DNA of 64,000 nt from Procambarus clarkii (Eukaryota > Arthropoda > Malacostraca > Decapoda > Cambaridae). The notes beneath the pieces are model-generated. The model did no database searches and had not been told where the DNA came from. It saw nothing but the letters and a program-made list of their open reading frames with translations. The stretch spans positions 21,040,510 to 21,104,509 of the forward strand of contig NC_091193.1 of the NCBI RefSeq assembly GCF_040958095.1. The letters are read 5' to 3'. Shown in pieces: positions 22,986 through 64,000 of the stretch. Within the stretch, counting starts at the first letter, position 1, and the number at the start of each line of letters is the position of its first letter. The translations under genes were made by a program, and so were the position numbers.

Positions 22986-23599
22986 TCTCTATAAGTTGTA
23001 TTTCCTGATAACAGGTTACCCTTAATTTAACGCTACTCTCGGTGCAGTTTAAACATTCTGAGTGACCATTTCTTAAACTCTCTACAGACCAGGAGAGATA
23101 TTGTTTGATTTATGCATGTAAAACTTAGTAAAACTTTCTTTCGGATTCAGTATTGGCGTATATTCTCTTCAATAGGATTCCTTCACAGCTAGAAATGTTC
23201 ACCCTTCATCATTCTAACTATGCTGTTATTTCTTCTTCAGCTATAATTTGTAATTCACAATTTCTCATCACATTCTCGCTTCATCATCGTCAAACTTTGG
23301 GGCAGATTTTGGGCTATTCCTCTTCTTCTTCTTCAGAGTTCAGAAGGACGATCTTATCTCTGGTCTGAAGGTCTGTAATCACATTCTGACAGGGCAAATG
23401 TGATCAGTAATATACATATAAATATAATATTCATATTCATACACCTATAAATGATACGTTAAACATTTAGCAATACATAAATATACGACACAAAGCCTGC
23501 CAGTCCATAGTGTGAACGATCGTCTTGTCAACAATGCCATGCCTCTAACCCGGACAGCACAAGGTTCGAGCAACGCATCAATAGATGACGCAACAGATC

Positions 23600-23720
23600 A
23601 AGTACAACAGTTTGGATGACATAAAAGAGAGGGTAGGATAGTGAGCATGTTCGAGAAACGCCTTACATCAGTAGGAATGAGGTCGAGTGGCTTTCTGTCA
23701 CTCGAGATCATCATTACGTC
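23600..23720 (+). repeat. Local dispersed duplicate
   Basis: AGTTTGGATGACATAAAAGA, GAGCATGTTCGAGAAACGCC and CAGTAGGAATGAGGTCGAGT all recur in order at 25468-25556. I see no gene in 22300-25460. Confidence 0.6.
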
Positions 23721-24171
23721 TAGAATGCCATTTTGCAATGTACAAAAGATTAATCCAAACTTTATCGAATGTCATAATTTAGCCTTGACTGAAGAGGAGA
23801 GGACAGACGAAGCTACTGGTTACTGCTAAAAGAACCATCTTTCTGTGAGAAAATGGACACGTCCCTCTTCCACTGAATGGGAGGTAGTTCCCCAATGAAG
23901 TGACGTTGCTCACTGCCTACGGAAAGCAAGTATTAAGTATGATACATGATGCCCCACTGGACGGACATCAAGAAAAGCAACAATTACGTATCATATATTT
24001 ATTGGCTTTGAGTGAAAGGGACGTTGTTAAAAACTGTAAACAACTGAATAACATAACTAACAATAAAACAAACATAATCAGGTTAGTTCTAAAGTTCCAT
24101 TGCAAACTGCTGTTTGCTTTTGGGACTTGTGAGGAAAGAACCATTTACACAAATCCTAATGGATTATCTAA

Positions 24172-24265
24172 GTTCAAGTTCAAGTATGTTTATTGAGATA
24201 AGCAATAAATACATCTCAAAGGGATTGAGTAGCTTAGGCTATTTCTACCCCCCCCCCCCTTCTAA
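24172..24265 (+). repeat. Dispersed repeat with C run
   Basis: It contains AAGTATGTTTATTGAGATAA, AATACATCTCAAAGGGATTG and a run of about 11 C. It is a repeat motif I associate with decapod genomes. Confidence 0.4.
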
Positions 24266-24744
24266 GGCCATTGGCTAAAATAAAGGTGGAAATATCTATA
24301 ATTACTTATCATGATTTGTTAAAACAGAAATTCCTGTAAGGATAATAAAGCCAACATATGCCATCAACCATTTGGCCAAATAAAGTACTTTGTTTAGATT
24401 GTCAAAGGTTGTGTAGGCATAACATGGGAACAATTATAAGTCTAGAAATTTTTGGAATATTGTGAATTGTACATAAAAACTTTAGCCTATACCACCCTTA
24501 GATGTTTTGATAAGATTGCACTAAACGACTATGGACAGTGGTTTTTGCCTCAAAACAGGGAATGAGCAGGATGAGGGAATGTCCTGAATATTCGCTGCCA
24601 GAGCGACCATTCAAGACTCTTTGTTGTTCACCATTCCTTATTATTCTCGGCCAGGAAGTACGAGGCCCACTGAAAATGACGAAACAAATGATATGTCAGG
24701 TAAAGTTTAGCGAGGAAATATTAGTTAGTTGATAGGTGTTGGTT

Positions 24745-24840
24745 AGTGATTTATTATTCGCCCGATACCTATCCTGTGGGCGTTGGTGGTAAGGGTTAAC
24801 GCCGCTGGGTGGGTATGAGGTGCATAATAAATGACTAAAC
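24745..24840. repeat. 'Bipartite GGGTATGAGGTGCATAATAAA' dispersed repeat
   Basis: It contains CGATACCTATCCTGTGGGCG and GGGTATGAGGTGCATAATAA. Relatives are at 11985, 29785 and 59640. Confidence 0.5.
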
Positions 24841-25564
24841 TAAAACTGTTTTATGTTACTTAATTTAAAACAGAAACTGCAGATTGAATGTGCAATTTTT
24901 CTGGGACATTTAGGTAAAGTGCAAGTCAAGACTGAAGACAAATTTAACAAGTATTAAGGTGAGAACAATAATATTAAGGTGAGAACACTGAGCCTGGAGA
25001 TATTGTTATGTATCATCTTACTACCGTTATCTCACTAATTCTAAAGCTAGTTACTGAGAGAAAGGTTAGGGTCAGTGAAATACTTGCGTGATATTCCTGG
25101 GAAGCGTAAGACAGACATAATAAATGTTGAGTCAAACTCAGCCGTTGTGTGAGTAGTTATCAATAGTGGCGACGCATTTATATATAATTGTTATGGTGAG
25201 TGTGAGAGTAAACACTTTTTAGTTAAAAAGATCTTAGTAATCCTATCACTCGTTTTAGAAATATAGAATTGACGTCGGCCAAAGATTGCCGCTGGCAATT
25301 TCAGTTGATTTAATCATCCTCAGGTGTGTTTGATGACAACCATGATCTGTAGTAATATCATGGTAACCAGCAACAATATATTTTACTGCATCCCTCAAAA
25401 TGCATCATTCTTAGTAAAGAGGCCCACTACTTCCTACAATATGGACTGATAAGACCAAACCATCAGTTTGGATGACATAAAAGAGTAGGAAGGATACTGA
25501 GCATGTTCGAGAAACACCTTACATCAGTAGGAATGAGGTCGAGTGGATTTCTGCCATTCAAGAT

Positions 25565-25925
25565 CAACACACAGGAAGCAAGCAGCCCGTAGCAGCTGTC
25601 TAACTCCCAGGTACCTATTTACTGCTAAGTAACAGGGGGCATCAGGGTTCAGCTCAGGGTTACCTGGTTGATACCTGGTTGATGGGGTTCTGGGAGTTCT
25701 TCTACTCCCCAAGCCCAGCCCGAGGCCAGGCTTGACTTGTGAGAGTTTGGACCACTAGGCTGTTGCTTGGAGCGGCCCGCAGGCCCACATACCCACCACA
25801 GCCCGGTTGGTCCGGCACTCCTTGGAGGAATAAATCTAGTTTCCTCTTGAAAATGTCCAGGGTGAAAGAAGCTTTGCCCATTTTGTTTTTGCCATCACCG
25901 GGATCGAACCCAGACCCTTAAGGAT
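25565..25925 (-). mobile_element. SINE (family C) interrupted by a LINE tail
   Basis: The outer parts are a minus-strand copy of the SINE at 59101 (AACTCCCAGGTACCTATTTA on the left, CCGGGATCGAACCCAGACCC B-box complement on the right). The inner part, about 25642-25858, is the LINE tail also found at 2033-2290 (CCCAAGCCCAGCCCGAGGCC, GCCCGGTTGGTCCGGCACTC). CAGGG is present at both junctions. Confidence 0.7.
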
Positions 25926-26150
25926 TAGGAGACCAGAGCCACCAGGCCCCCATTATGTATGTGTATGTGTATGTGTGTGTGTGTGTGTGTACCTTGGTGT
26001 CCTCCTCTTCTCTCCACATACATATACACAACTTCAAGACTAGCCACGACCTCACTCCCCGTAGCCACAGTAAGGAGTTACTCTCCTCCTTACGTAAGGA
26101 GAGTGAGGTATGCAGGCACAAACTATATGTGGCCCTGCACACACACACAC

Positions 26151-28434
<2,284 letters not shown>

Positions 28435-29211
28435 GTTCACTCTCGGCCTCTTTTATCTCGATTTGAGAGAAATGATACCACAAACTCCTTTCTAAAATTA
28501 AAAGAAAACTGTTGGATTTTCCGAAGACAACACCTAGAGTAGTCCGATGGAAAATCCAATGTCATAATATCACTTGTTGACGAGACACTAGCTTCCGCTC
28601 GTGTCACAACGAAATTACCTCCTTTATAGTTTGTCTAAAACAAATATATAATTCTTGGCACTACGCAGTATGTAATTATTTGTATCTTATTGAAAAGCTT
28701 GATAACTGTTTATTTTCCAGGTAAATCGAGAGATGTAGCCTTAAATAATGGGCACGGTGACGTAAGGCAAGTATGAAGGTAAAGAGAAGACGTGATCACA
28801 CTGGGCACAACCACGTACACACACACTGACACACTGCGAGCCGTGATCACTCCTCCACACTGGGGATTATCTTGGTGTTTGTCGAAACGCGAGTCCGAGG
28901 TATCATTCTCTCACCACCTCATAACCTCATATGCTCGCTTTTATCATAAAACAAAAACCAAATTTCAAGTCTTCACACTAGTTTCTTTATACGTGTAACT
29001 TTTTCATCACCATTTCCCAGATACACTATATATTTCAAGATACAAGACTTGGTTAGCACGCGTAGATTCACAGGTACAATACTCAGGAAGGATACAGTTA
29101 TCGAATTATCTCGCGTAATCAAAGAACTCGTTTTTAAATTTCGTGTTTAAGTGTGGGTGAGAGTTGAAGCCTGAGCAGTGAAGGTGTGGCCAGGTAGCGT
29201 GTTCACGGCCC

Positions 29212-29236
29212 TACTGCTGCTGCTGCTGCTGCTGCT
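29212..29236. repeat. (CTG)n microsatellite
   Basis: About eight CTG units, upstream of the membrane protein gene. Confidence 0.9.
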
Positions 29237-29284
29237 CGCCTCTCCACGCAAGTGGCCTGCCAGCTGCTCCTCGCTCACACACTG

Positions 29285-29424
29285 GGAATACATAACGTCA
29301 CCCACTGCGGATGCATAATGTCATCCACTAGGGATAGATGACGTCATCCACTAGGGATAGATAACGTCACCCACTGTGGATATATAACGTCATCTACTGC
29401 GGATAGATAACGTCGTCCGCTGTA
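29285..29424. promoter_or_regulatory. 23-bp minisatellite carrying CRE-like sites
   Basis: Six units of the form GGATAGATAACGTCACCCACT+GT. The third contains the full palindrome TGACGTCA (29339-29346). The others carry AACGTCA, AATGTCA or AACGTCG variants. It lies about 0.9 kb upstream of the ATG of the membrane protein gene. Binding by CREB/ATF-type factors is a hypothesis. Confidence 0.6.
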
Positions 29425-29789
29425 GTTAGATAAAGGATTAGTTTGTTTTCCCGATGTCAGAGATAGGAAGCCTTTTACGTAGCTTACCCAGGTTCGCCTT
29501 GCCTCGATATCCTGTCCTAGCCTAGATATCCTAGGACGAATCAGTCCGTGTGGTCACCCAGCCAGTTACTGGCCAGACTAGACGGTGTTCACCAAATGAA
29601 CCACTCAACATCCACTGCGACATACACCATTAGTTTCCAGGAAATATGATTGAGTTTCTCCATGCAGCCTAACTGCATATTCGTTCTAAAGCAGCAGGGA
29701 ACATTGTAGAGTAGGAGAACTTTGCACGGATTTAAAGTTTAATGATCTGTCTTGATACAAATGAACTTTATTTGACTGTTAATTTATTA

Positions 29790-30178
29790 TGCACCTCATA
29801 CCCATCCCGTGAGCGGTAGTGGACCCCATATCCATCCCGTGAGCGGTAGTGGACCCCATATCCATCCCGTGAGCGGTAGTGGACCCCATATCTATCCCGT
29901 GAGCGGTAGTGGACCCCGTATCCATCCCGTGAGCGGTAGTGGACCCCATATCCATCCCGTGAGCAGTAGTGGACCCCATATCCATCCCGTGAGCGGTAGT
30001 GGACCCCATATCCATCCCGTGAGCGGTAGTGGACCCCATATCCATCCCGTGAGCGGTAGTGGACCCCATATCCATCCCGTGAGCGGTAGTGGACCCCATA
30101 TCCATCCCGTGAGCGGTAGTGGACCCCATATCCATCCCTTGAGCGGTAGTGGACCCCATATCTATCCCATGAGCGCAG
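29790..30178. repeat. 30-bp minisatellite
   Basis: About 12 near-identical copies of GTAGTGGACCCCATATCCAT+CCCGTGAGCG, only a few with single changes. Because 30 is a multiple of three, both strands stay open, which is not evidence of a gene. The first unit joins TTATTATGCACCTCATACCC, the core of a dispersed repeat. Confidence 0.95.
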
Positions 30179-30854
30179 AGACCGAGCAGATAGCCTTGCT
30201 ATTGGTTAGGATAATCTCGATGAACCTAAAAGGCTTCCTGGTGATTGTTTTAAAAGATGAATAAATTTTTCTTCTTCATTCAGATTTTAGTGCATTTTAA
30301 ATTCCAATAACATACCCTCGTTACATCTATGAACATTCTAAACCCTTATGGCCTTACAGGTGGTAGCTCATGTGGTTTAAGTTAAGACGAGGCTTCATTC
30401 GAAAAATTATAGCGTCTGTGTAAACGCCAACAGGTGTTCACAGGTTCACAGATGTTCCACAGATACACAGGTGTCACGGGTTTATAGACTGACTCGCGCC
30501 AATCACGGACCACCAACTCATATCAATGTTGCAGTGTCGTTTGGCTAACTATTTTCTCGTAAAATAATAAAACAAAAAGTAAATTACTTCATATATGATT
30601 GCCGAAGCACAATTATATCGCCGGCACATCTGTGGTCAACAATGTACAACCATAATTATTTGAGGATCAAATACGTCACAGACTTCACTCTTATACTACG
30701 TATTAGTTCAACCCTTGTCATTCTTTTTGCTTGTGTGGAACAAGTAACATTACCATCTCCAGGTTGTGCTCCCTGGATCACGTTAACAACGTTACCTTTT
30801 TTGTGGTGCTCCTTGGATCACACTAAGAATGCTACCGTCTTGCTACATATGATA

Positions 30855-31795
30855 ATTACCTAAGTGCAGTTACATGATGAGAGCTACGCTCGTTGTGTCC
30901 CGTCTTCCCAGTACTCTTGTATAACACTTTGAAACTACTGACGGTTTTGGCCTCCACTTTCTTAACTTATTCCAACCGTCTAAAGCTCTGTTTGCATAAT
31001 TAAATTTTCTAATATTTTTTTCGGCAGCTTTGCTTAGTTAGATTAATTCTATGACATCTTGTTCTTGAAGCTCCGGTCTCAATGATCCTTCTTCATCAAT
31101 TTTGCCGATTCCCGTTACTATTTTGTACTCAAGTGATTATATTACCTCTTTTCCTTCTATCTTCTGGCATGTTTAATGCCTCTAACCTCTCCTTGTAGAT
31201 TAATTCCGCAAGACATTTAGGTCCATGTCTTTGCACCTATTCAAGTTTATTAATGTGCTTAAGATATGGGCAACATACAACCACTGCATATTCCAGCTTT
31301 AGTTTCACAAAGGTCGTGAACACTTTCTTTGATATTCATCATCTATGTTTTATAAAATAAATTATGAAATTGGGAAGTGTAGCATAGGCTCCTCACACAA
31401 TGTTCTTTATGTGGTCTTCAGGTGACAGTTTTCTATCAAGAACCACTACGAAATCTTTTTCTTTATCAAAATTTTTTAAAGATGTTTTACATAATTTGTA
31501 GGTTGTGTGTGTCCTATTTCCTCCTATTTACATTCCATAGCATGGCATTTATTCACTTCAAGTTCCATTTGCCGAGTGTTGCTCTATACACTTATTTTGT
31601 CCAGCTCTTCTTGAAGGGCATGATAATCATTTACGTTTCTTATCTTCCCTAGTATCTTGGCATCACTAGCAAACATGTTCATATAAATATGTATTCCTTC
31701 TGGTAGATCATTTGTGTAGATAACGAACAGTATCGGTGCAAAAACTGAACCCTGTAGTTCTCCACTCGTAACATTTATCCAACCTGGATAAATAT
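30855..31795 (-). pseudogene. Decayed LINE fragment (RT C-terminus and 3' end)
   Basis: It is homologous along its length to the 3' part of the LINE at 39838-42552, with many stops. The 3' terminus is at the left (ATTACCTAAGTGCAGTTACA, GAGAGCTACGCTCG). It stops near the region matching the RT 'SSLVPQGS' neighbourhood, so it is 5'-truncated. 30240-30850 holds nothing recognisable. Confidence 0.75.
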
Positions 31796-34700
31796 TGCAT
31801 AAGCATGGGAATCAGATTTAAGATAAAGGACATTTCTTGGTATAACATTTGGCCTCCTGATAATCACTGAGAATGAAAGATAGAAAGGGCCCTTCATAAC
31901 ATTATTTTTGCCATGCTGAGGATGCCAAATCATGTGCCATGATGGGAGTCCTGGATGACTGAGTATCCTTGGCACTCCAAAATAATGTGCAACTTCATAA
32001 TAATCCTTAATGGGCCTACCTCCAGAGATATTGAGCAAAATGAACATTTCTCTGGTGCTCTAAGTTCAGTAACATATTTGGCAATTGTCACTGGAGGCTT
32101 ACTAATATGTACAGTATAAGCAATACCGTTTGTGTCAGAACACGAGGTTGAAAGATGATCCCAGTGCTTATAGAAATGAGTGAATCAATAATGCAGTGAC
32201 TCACTCACTCAAATCGGTGTGATTTGAAATGCAGCTTTTAATTATCTACAACACCAGCTATGTTTGAGTGGTCAAAGTACAGTAATTATCAAAAGTGATG
32301 AACAAGTTTTGCTATACTGTACAGTATGTCACAATAGTCAGTTTCTGGATAACATTCAGGATGCCAATATGAGAGTAAAAAAGATGATCTGTCAGAGGAG
32401 TTATTGAATATTTTACCAGCTAAAATGGGCCTATATAAAGTAAAACTTACAATCCTGAAAATCAGGGCATTTATATGGCAAGCAACTGATAATTGAAAAA
32501 TGCAGTTTTGACAATAAGGTGCAGAGGAAGGGTTAGGGGGGATAAGAGATATTCGATAGGATTGCATGCAATTTATGATCAATAATTGCAACCCACCTTT
32601 CTCCAACTGTCATGGAAGGCAATATGACAAGGTTGAAATCCAAGGAACTAATTTCGGAGAGATGCGATTGATATGAAATGTTGCTTTAGCAGCAATGTAT
32701 ACTAGTTCAATTGCAGTAATGACAGCCAACAGATAAAACAAGTGTAAAGAAGTGTGGCAGCTGGAGCATAGGTCAAAGTTCACTATAACAATTATAGGAC
32801 TGCAAGCCAGCTTTTCTCCAGTGAAGCAAATTTGTAGGAAAAACTATTATGGGCTTCTCACTCACTAAACATGTCTCAGTGAAGATGAACAGCAAAAGGC
32901 TTGATAATGTTCCAGGACAGACCAAAACGTGGTCGCATTCTCCAGCTTGAGTTGTGGTTTGGTCAAGAACAACAAAAAATTACCAAATAATGACTTGAAT
33001 CTCTCTCTTAGCTCCTACTCCCAACAATGTGAGGGCAGATTTAGTTCAGCCAGCTAAACTAAACTGTTGATTCAGCCATTCCACACAGCCTCCCATTTAA
33101 TCCATATCCCTCACCAAAGAAGCATGTTTTCCCACAGGTACTGCTGTTCCTGGGTAGATTCAACTGATAAAGGGAAGTGCAGTATAATATATGAGACTCC
33201 ATGTAGGTAAAAACATACTAGTTGCATGAAATCTCAGGACAGTCTTTTGCCTCGCTTAACTTAAACCAAAGGATTAACTCAACTGACCACTGAAACCACA
33301 TCAAGGAACCAACCATGAGAGATGTCAAAATAGTGAAGTGCTGAATGTTAAAAGACAATGGATACATTTTTAATGTATTTGTAATGACATACAAAAGTTG
33401 CTAATAAAAAAATATAATCAGGTTATATTATCTTTTATTGGTGACTAGTTACAGGAGCTACTGCATTCTCTATATTTACACGAGATCTCCCTTGGAACCC
33501 CATGGTTGGAGCCACATGTTATACACAAATAAGATGGGCTCCTCAGGTGATGGGCAAGTTAATATATTTGTTAAGGGTAAATTGTTAAGTGTTCAACTGC
33601 TTTACACCTTAGATACTAATCCCAGAATGTTGATTTTTCTTACACATTACATCTGTAGTAAAACTATTTTACTGTGCACTGAGAAGCAAGACTGATGACT
33701 GTTCCCAGGCCTATTATGACTGTTATAATTACAATGAAGGAAATGGTATTGTAAGAACATTAGAAACTCAAAACAAAGATTAGATCTCATGCTATTTCAT
33801 CAGCAGGAAAAATAATTTCTCTGGCAAAGCAGTTTGATTAATTGTATTAGTTTATGTCTAAGAATGATACCTGATGAAACATACAATTCAGACATGAAAA
33901 ATACAATTTTTTTACGATACAGAATGTATAAATAAAAATCGGATTGCCAAATTTTCAAATACTTTAAGTGATCCGAGGTCAAACTAATCTAAATCAATTG
34001 ATATTTTTACCCTTTTATTCCACAATGTGTCCCACGGACGGTACTTACACACTCTCAAGAGAGCTAGAAAGTTTTTAGGAGATTTACTTATCAATAAAAA
34101 GAAAGATTACTGTACACTGCCAGATACAATGTGGCAATCTTTTTAGTCACTAATTACATCATGAGGAATGTATTTTTATTCAGATACTATACACTTGCAG
34201 CAAAACAGTATAATCTACCTAGATGCTGAGAAATACACCCTTGAACTGCACTATGCTGAGGCTAAAAAACAATTGGATTAAGGCTTAGTGGTTAGCAAGA
34301 CTGTAGTTACATTGTAAATTTTAAACAGTCATAAACACAACCTACTTTTCTTGATCTTTACAGAGACTGTCTTGCAATTTACAATGAAATTCAAATTTTG
34401 CATCTGCCAATTAGATGTTATGGTAAATAGAATTACTTGCTCCACAAACCTATGCAACACGACACACATTCCTACTGCAACATTAGCAATAGCAGTCGGT
34501 ATCAACCACTTGCACCATCACCACTCTCTTAATTTGTGTGATGCAAATAATAAGTTTTGAAAATATTTTTAATGTAATTTTTTTTATTTCACTTTCAAAA
34601 TTTATTCTTAATTATTTTAAAGATTAACAGTTACAACTGCATTCTTCCAAATAAAATACTATTTGAAATTAATTCCTGGGTTTATACTCACAGCTGAGTA

Positions 34701-36810
34701 AAAGAACTGAACTGAATTTTTAATTATTTGGGTATAAACTGAACACATTTCACTTATAAACTAACTCAGACAAGCTTCAAAATAAATAATGATGCTAAAT
34801 CACAAATTTCAGTCAACCGCTTATGCACAACACTCGACACAATCTATGCATTTTTTTTGTTTTTAAAGAAAAGATTATGTACAATAAAATAAATTACATT
34901 AGACATTGAACTAAAATGTTATGCTATCTACACAAGGGATGGCCCAATCCCTACCAGCAGTTGTATGTGTTTGGCCTTTTACCACTCTTCAGCCACACTT
35001 ACAAGTCGCAAAATATTTAAAGTGAAACCTCTTTCCTACTTCAGTTTTAACTGGTACTGTAACACCATATCTAAAACTTATTACAGACTGCATTAAGTAA
35101 CATCATTTGAAATAAAACTATTTAATTTTTCTTTGCATCTACACACTTAATTTTACTATTCAAAAGTAAAACAAATCTAACATGGACAACCCAATTGCAC
35201 TTGATACCAATATATTGTACTAACACAAAGTGTCTGGAAATTAAAACTTCTAACACTAATATAGGCTTTCTTTAATAATCACTGTGTTAAAGATCACTGT
35301 AATCACTTTACTAAAGATGTAACCATTCACTGGGGTGGGATTATGCATATTTTTGTGGCTCAAACAAGTAAATACTGCAAATTTGCTTTTCTTTAAAACT
35401 TATTTGAGAACTATAAAATATTCTGCTGTCAGTGCTTACATTCAAATATAACTTTATTGTTAACAGGGCACATTATTTATCTACAGTAATGAAACTAAAC
35501 TATTCCTCCATCAAAATATGCACATTCACAACCTTGGCTTATAAGGAGAAGGTAGCACTTCACAAAGAACAACATATTACCATTACTAAACCAAAGTCCT
35601 TAACGTTTTCATATATGCCACTTCTTTTTCATTTTTATAAAAATGATGCAATATGAACAAAATAAATACTAAAATATGAGGTGAAATGGAGAAGTTACAA
35701 ATGAAAAGGACTGGCAAATATTAGTAAATACTAAACTATAAGCAATGCCAACTTATTCATCTGAGATACAATTCCTGGTCATTATATTTTGGGGGTCACT
35801 CATTTCCAGTTCAGGATATCCATGTTCTTTGCTTTCTGCAGTCCAAAGGTGTTGAATAACTTCATCTCACTGGTTTATGTGCAAGAAAGCACAAATAATA
35901 CTATTAAAAAAAACTGAAACGCTTAATTGATGAAACTAAAAATATCACTGAAGGGTACATTCAACCACTGTTTTGCTGGGAATCTATCACAGTTTGTCAT
36001 CAGCTGTAAGGCTTAGCTAAAATCACATTAAAACTATAATGCAATATTCACACTGATTACTGAAACACAAGTTTCTAATCATGCTTGAAAAAATAAAAAC
36101 AATAGCTTTACTAGGTCCCATAATCATAAAAATGATAAAAAGACATAAAAAAATATCCTATGAGAAAGGATGTAAGAACTATCTCTCACATAGTGGGAGA
36201 TAGTGATGTACAACACCAAGACATCTTCACCTACTGGTGAGTAGATCCACCAGTAGACCAAGCTGAGGATGCTCTACCAACTGAATTGGGTAGAGCACAA
36301 CACACGAGAATACATGTGCTTTATGCATAGTGCCACATTTGTAGGGTGTGTGAACACTATCCATAACATAAGGGAAAAGGTGGGAGATGGTTTGATATAT
36401 TTCTCTGATAATTTTGTGGCACTGTTCTGAATGTTGAAAAAATAATAAAGATGAGTCTTAAGACCTGAGAAACTATGTAGCATAGTTTGTTATCCTGAGA
36501 CTGCTACTTCACTCGCCAGCCTTTCCCTAGATGTCACCCTGCAAGAGGCATCCATCGCATGGATGCAACAATTTCATCAGGATTTGAGTTCAGTGTTACT
36601 GCACTTGTTGAGATACTATTGAAACCACTATTCAGGTCAAAAGAGCCAAGATGATAAGTGTTGTATTCAAGATCACACTGCACCCTTATCACAAGCTCTA
36701 GATAAAGTGTTTGTCACAAACCTTACACATGACACACAATACAATCACTGTCTGGGTCATGTTTCTGTCCCAGGACCACATGTCACATCCAGTGAAGCAC
36801 ATTTCTTGTC
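31796..36810. other. Kinase 3' flank / possible long 3' UTR
   Basis: It is AT-rich, with one diverged arm of the palindromic repeat family at 32905-32965. AATAAA hexamers on the minus strand occur at about 35453, 34601 and 33433, so the tricornered 3' UTR could be long. I cannot fix its end. No coding sequence is convincing. Confidence 0.4.
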
Positions 36811-63552
<26,742 letters not shown>

Positions 63553-63639
63553 CCGCCCCACCCCTGAAAAAGTATAGTACAACATTACTGCAAACTACAA
63601 TAAAATGGCAATGAAATTCAAATGTACATGTATTGCATC

Positions 63640-63960
63640 TGATCCCATCTGATACAGCTCCCATTCATAAATGGGAGCTGCATCGCTGCAGTGGTTTATA
63701 TAACTTAGATCCATTTTTAATAGATCAATTAAAGGGCGATTTGAGTAGGATCATTGGAACACATTTGTCTCACTAATTCATTGTAAATATTTACTATCTT
63801 ATGCTATGACTATCCATGTGTGGGCCTGTGTGTGTTTATGAATGGGAGCTGCATCGGATGGGCCAATAGGCCCTCTGCAGTTTTTGTGTGGCTCATATTT
63901 GTGTCCACTTATTGCACCTCACCTCACTCCACCATTCTCTCCTGCCTATTTATGTCCAGT
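63640..63960 (+). repeat. Dispersed repeat, LINE-tail-like
   Basis: GGGAGCTGCATCGCTGCAGT and GGGAGCTGCATCGGATGGGC flank an AT-rich core. The GATGGGCCAATAGGCCCTCTGCAG end is of a type I associate with retroelement 3' ends in decapods. It lies in the first (leader) intron of the kinase gene. Confidence 0.4.
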
Positions 63961-64000
63961 ACTCGACCTGTAAAACCACTCCTTCTGAAGATGTATTAAT

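Noticed and set aside
29515-29560. Hammerhead-type ribozyme (GGACGAATCAGTCCGTG)
   Set aside because: The required CUGAUGA and GAAA core elements are not present on either strand, and stem II is not convincing.
29779-30264. Repeat proteins of about 126 and 151 residues on opposite strands
   Set aside because: The 30-bp unit is a multiple of three and lacks stops. Both strands being open is an artefact of the minisatellite.

Overview
The window is animal nuclear DNA, most likely from a decapod crustacean of the crayfish/lobster type. The kinase gene resembles arthropod Tricornered, introns follow GT-AG rules, and the AT-rich background is packed with LINE, tRNA-derived SINE, satellite and microsatellite families of the kind I associate with decapods. 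The order is an inference from family knowledge; no search was run.

Four loci carry supportable coding sequence, all on the minus strand. (1) 3411-6707: ITFG2 (KICSTOR subunit), two coding exons. (2) 6762-7301: IMMP2L (mitochondrial inner membrane peptidase subunit 2), one uninterrupted coding exon whose stop lies only 54 bp upstream of the ITFG2 start. A GC-rich stretch at 13217-13319 may be a leader exon of this pair. (3) 26151-28434: an unrecognised Thr/Ser-rich membrane protein with a membrane segment in its first exon and, if the splicing I infer is right, a second one in its third. (4) 36811-63552: the NDR kinase tricornered/STK38, ten coding exons giving a continuous 463-residue reading frame. 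Its 18.6-kb last intron holds most of the repeats on the right side of the window.

Layout. 1-2.5 kb: purine-rich repeats and a LINE tail. 3.4-7.4 kb: ITFG2 and IMMP2L. 8-16 kb: a Tigger remnant, a palindromic repeat, several SINEs and a TTAA-flanked fold-back element. 16.4-19.7 kb: a higher-order satellite with a nested 25-bp repeat. 19.7-25.9 kb: LINE/SINE debris, an AT microsatellite and a decayed telomere-like tract. 26-29.5 kb: the membrane protein gene, with a CRE-containing minisatellite upstream. 29.8-33 kb: a 30-bp minisatellite and a LINE fragment. 36.8-63.6 kb: the kinase gene. Its last intron contains about 6 kb of G-rich tandem arrays broken by a SINE and by a nearly intact LINE with endonuclease and reverse transcriptase.

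I found no cluster that looks like an undescribed multi-gene system. The most unusual items are the IMMP2L-ITFG2 pair with 54 bp between them, the in-frame tandem splice acceptor in the kinase, the TTAA fold-back element, the nested satellite, the CRE minisatellite and a strong excess of TACTGTA/TACAGTA words.
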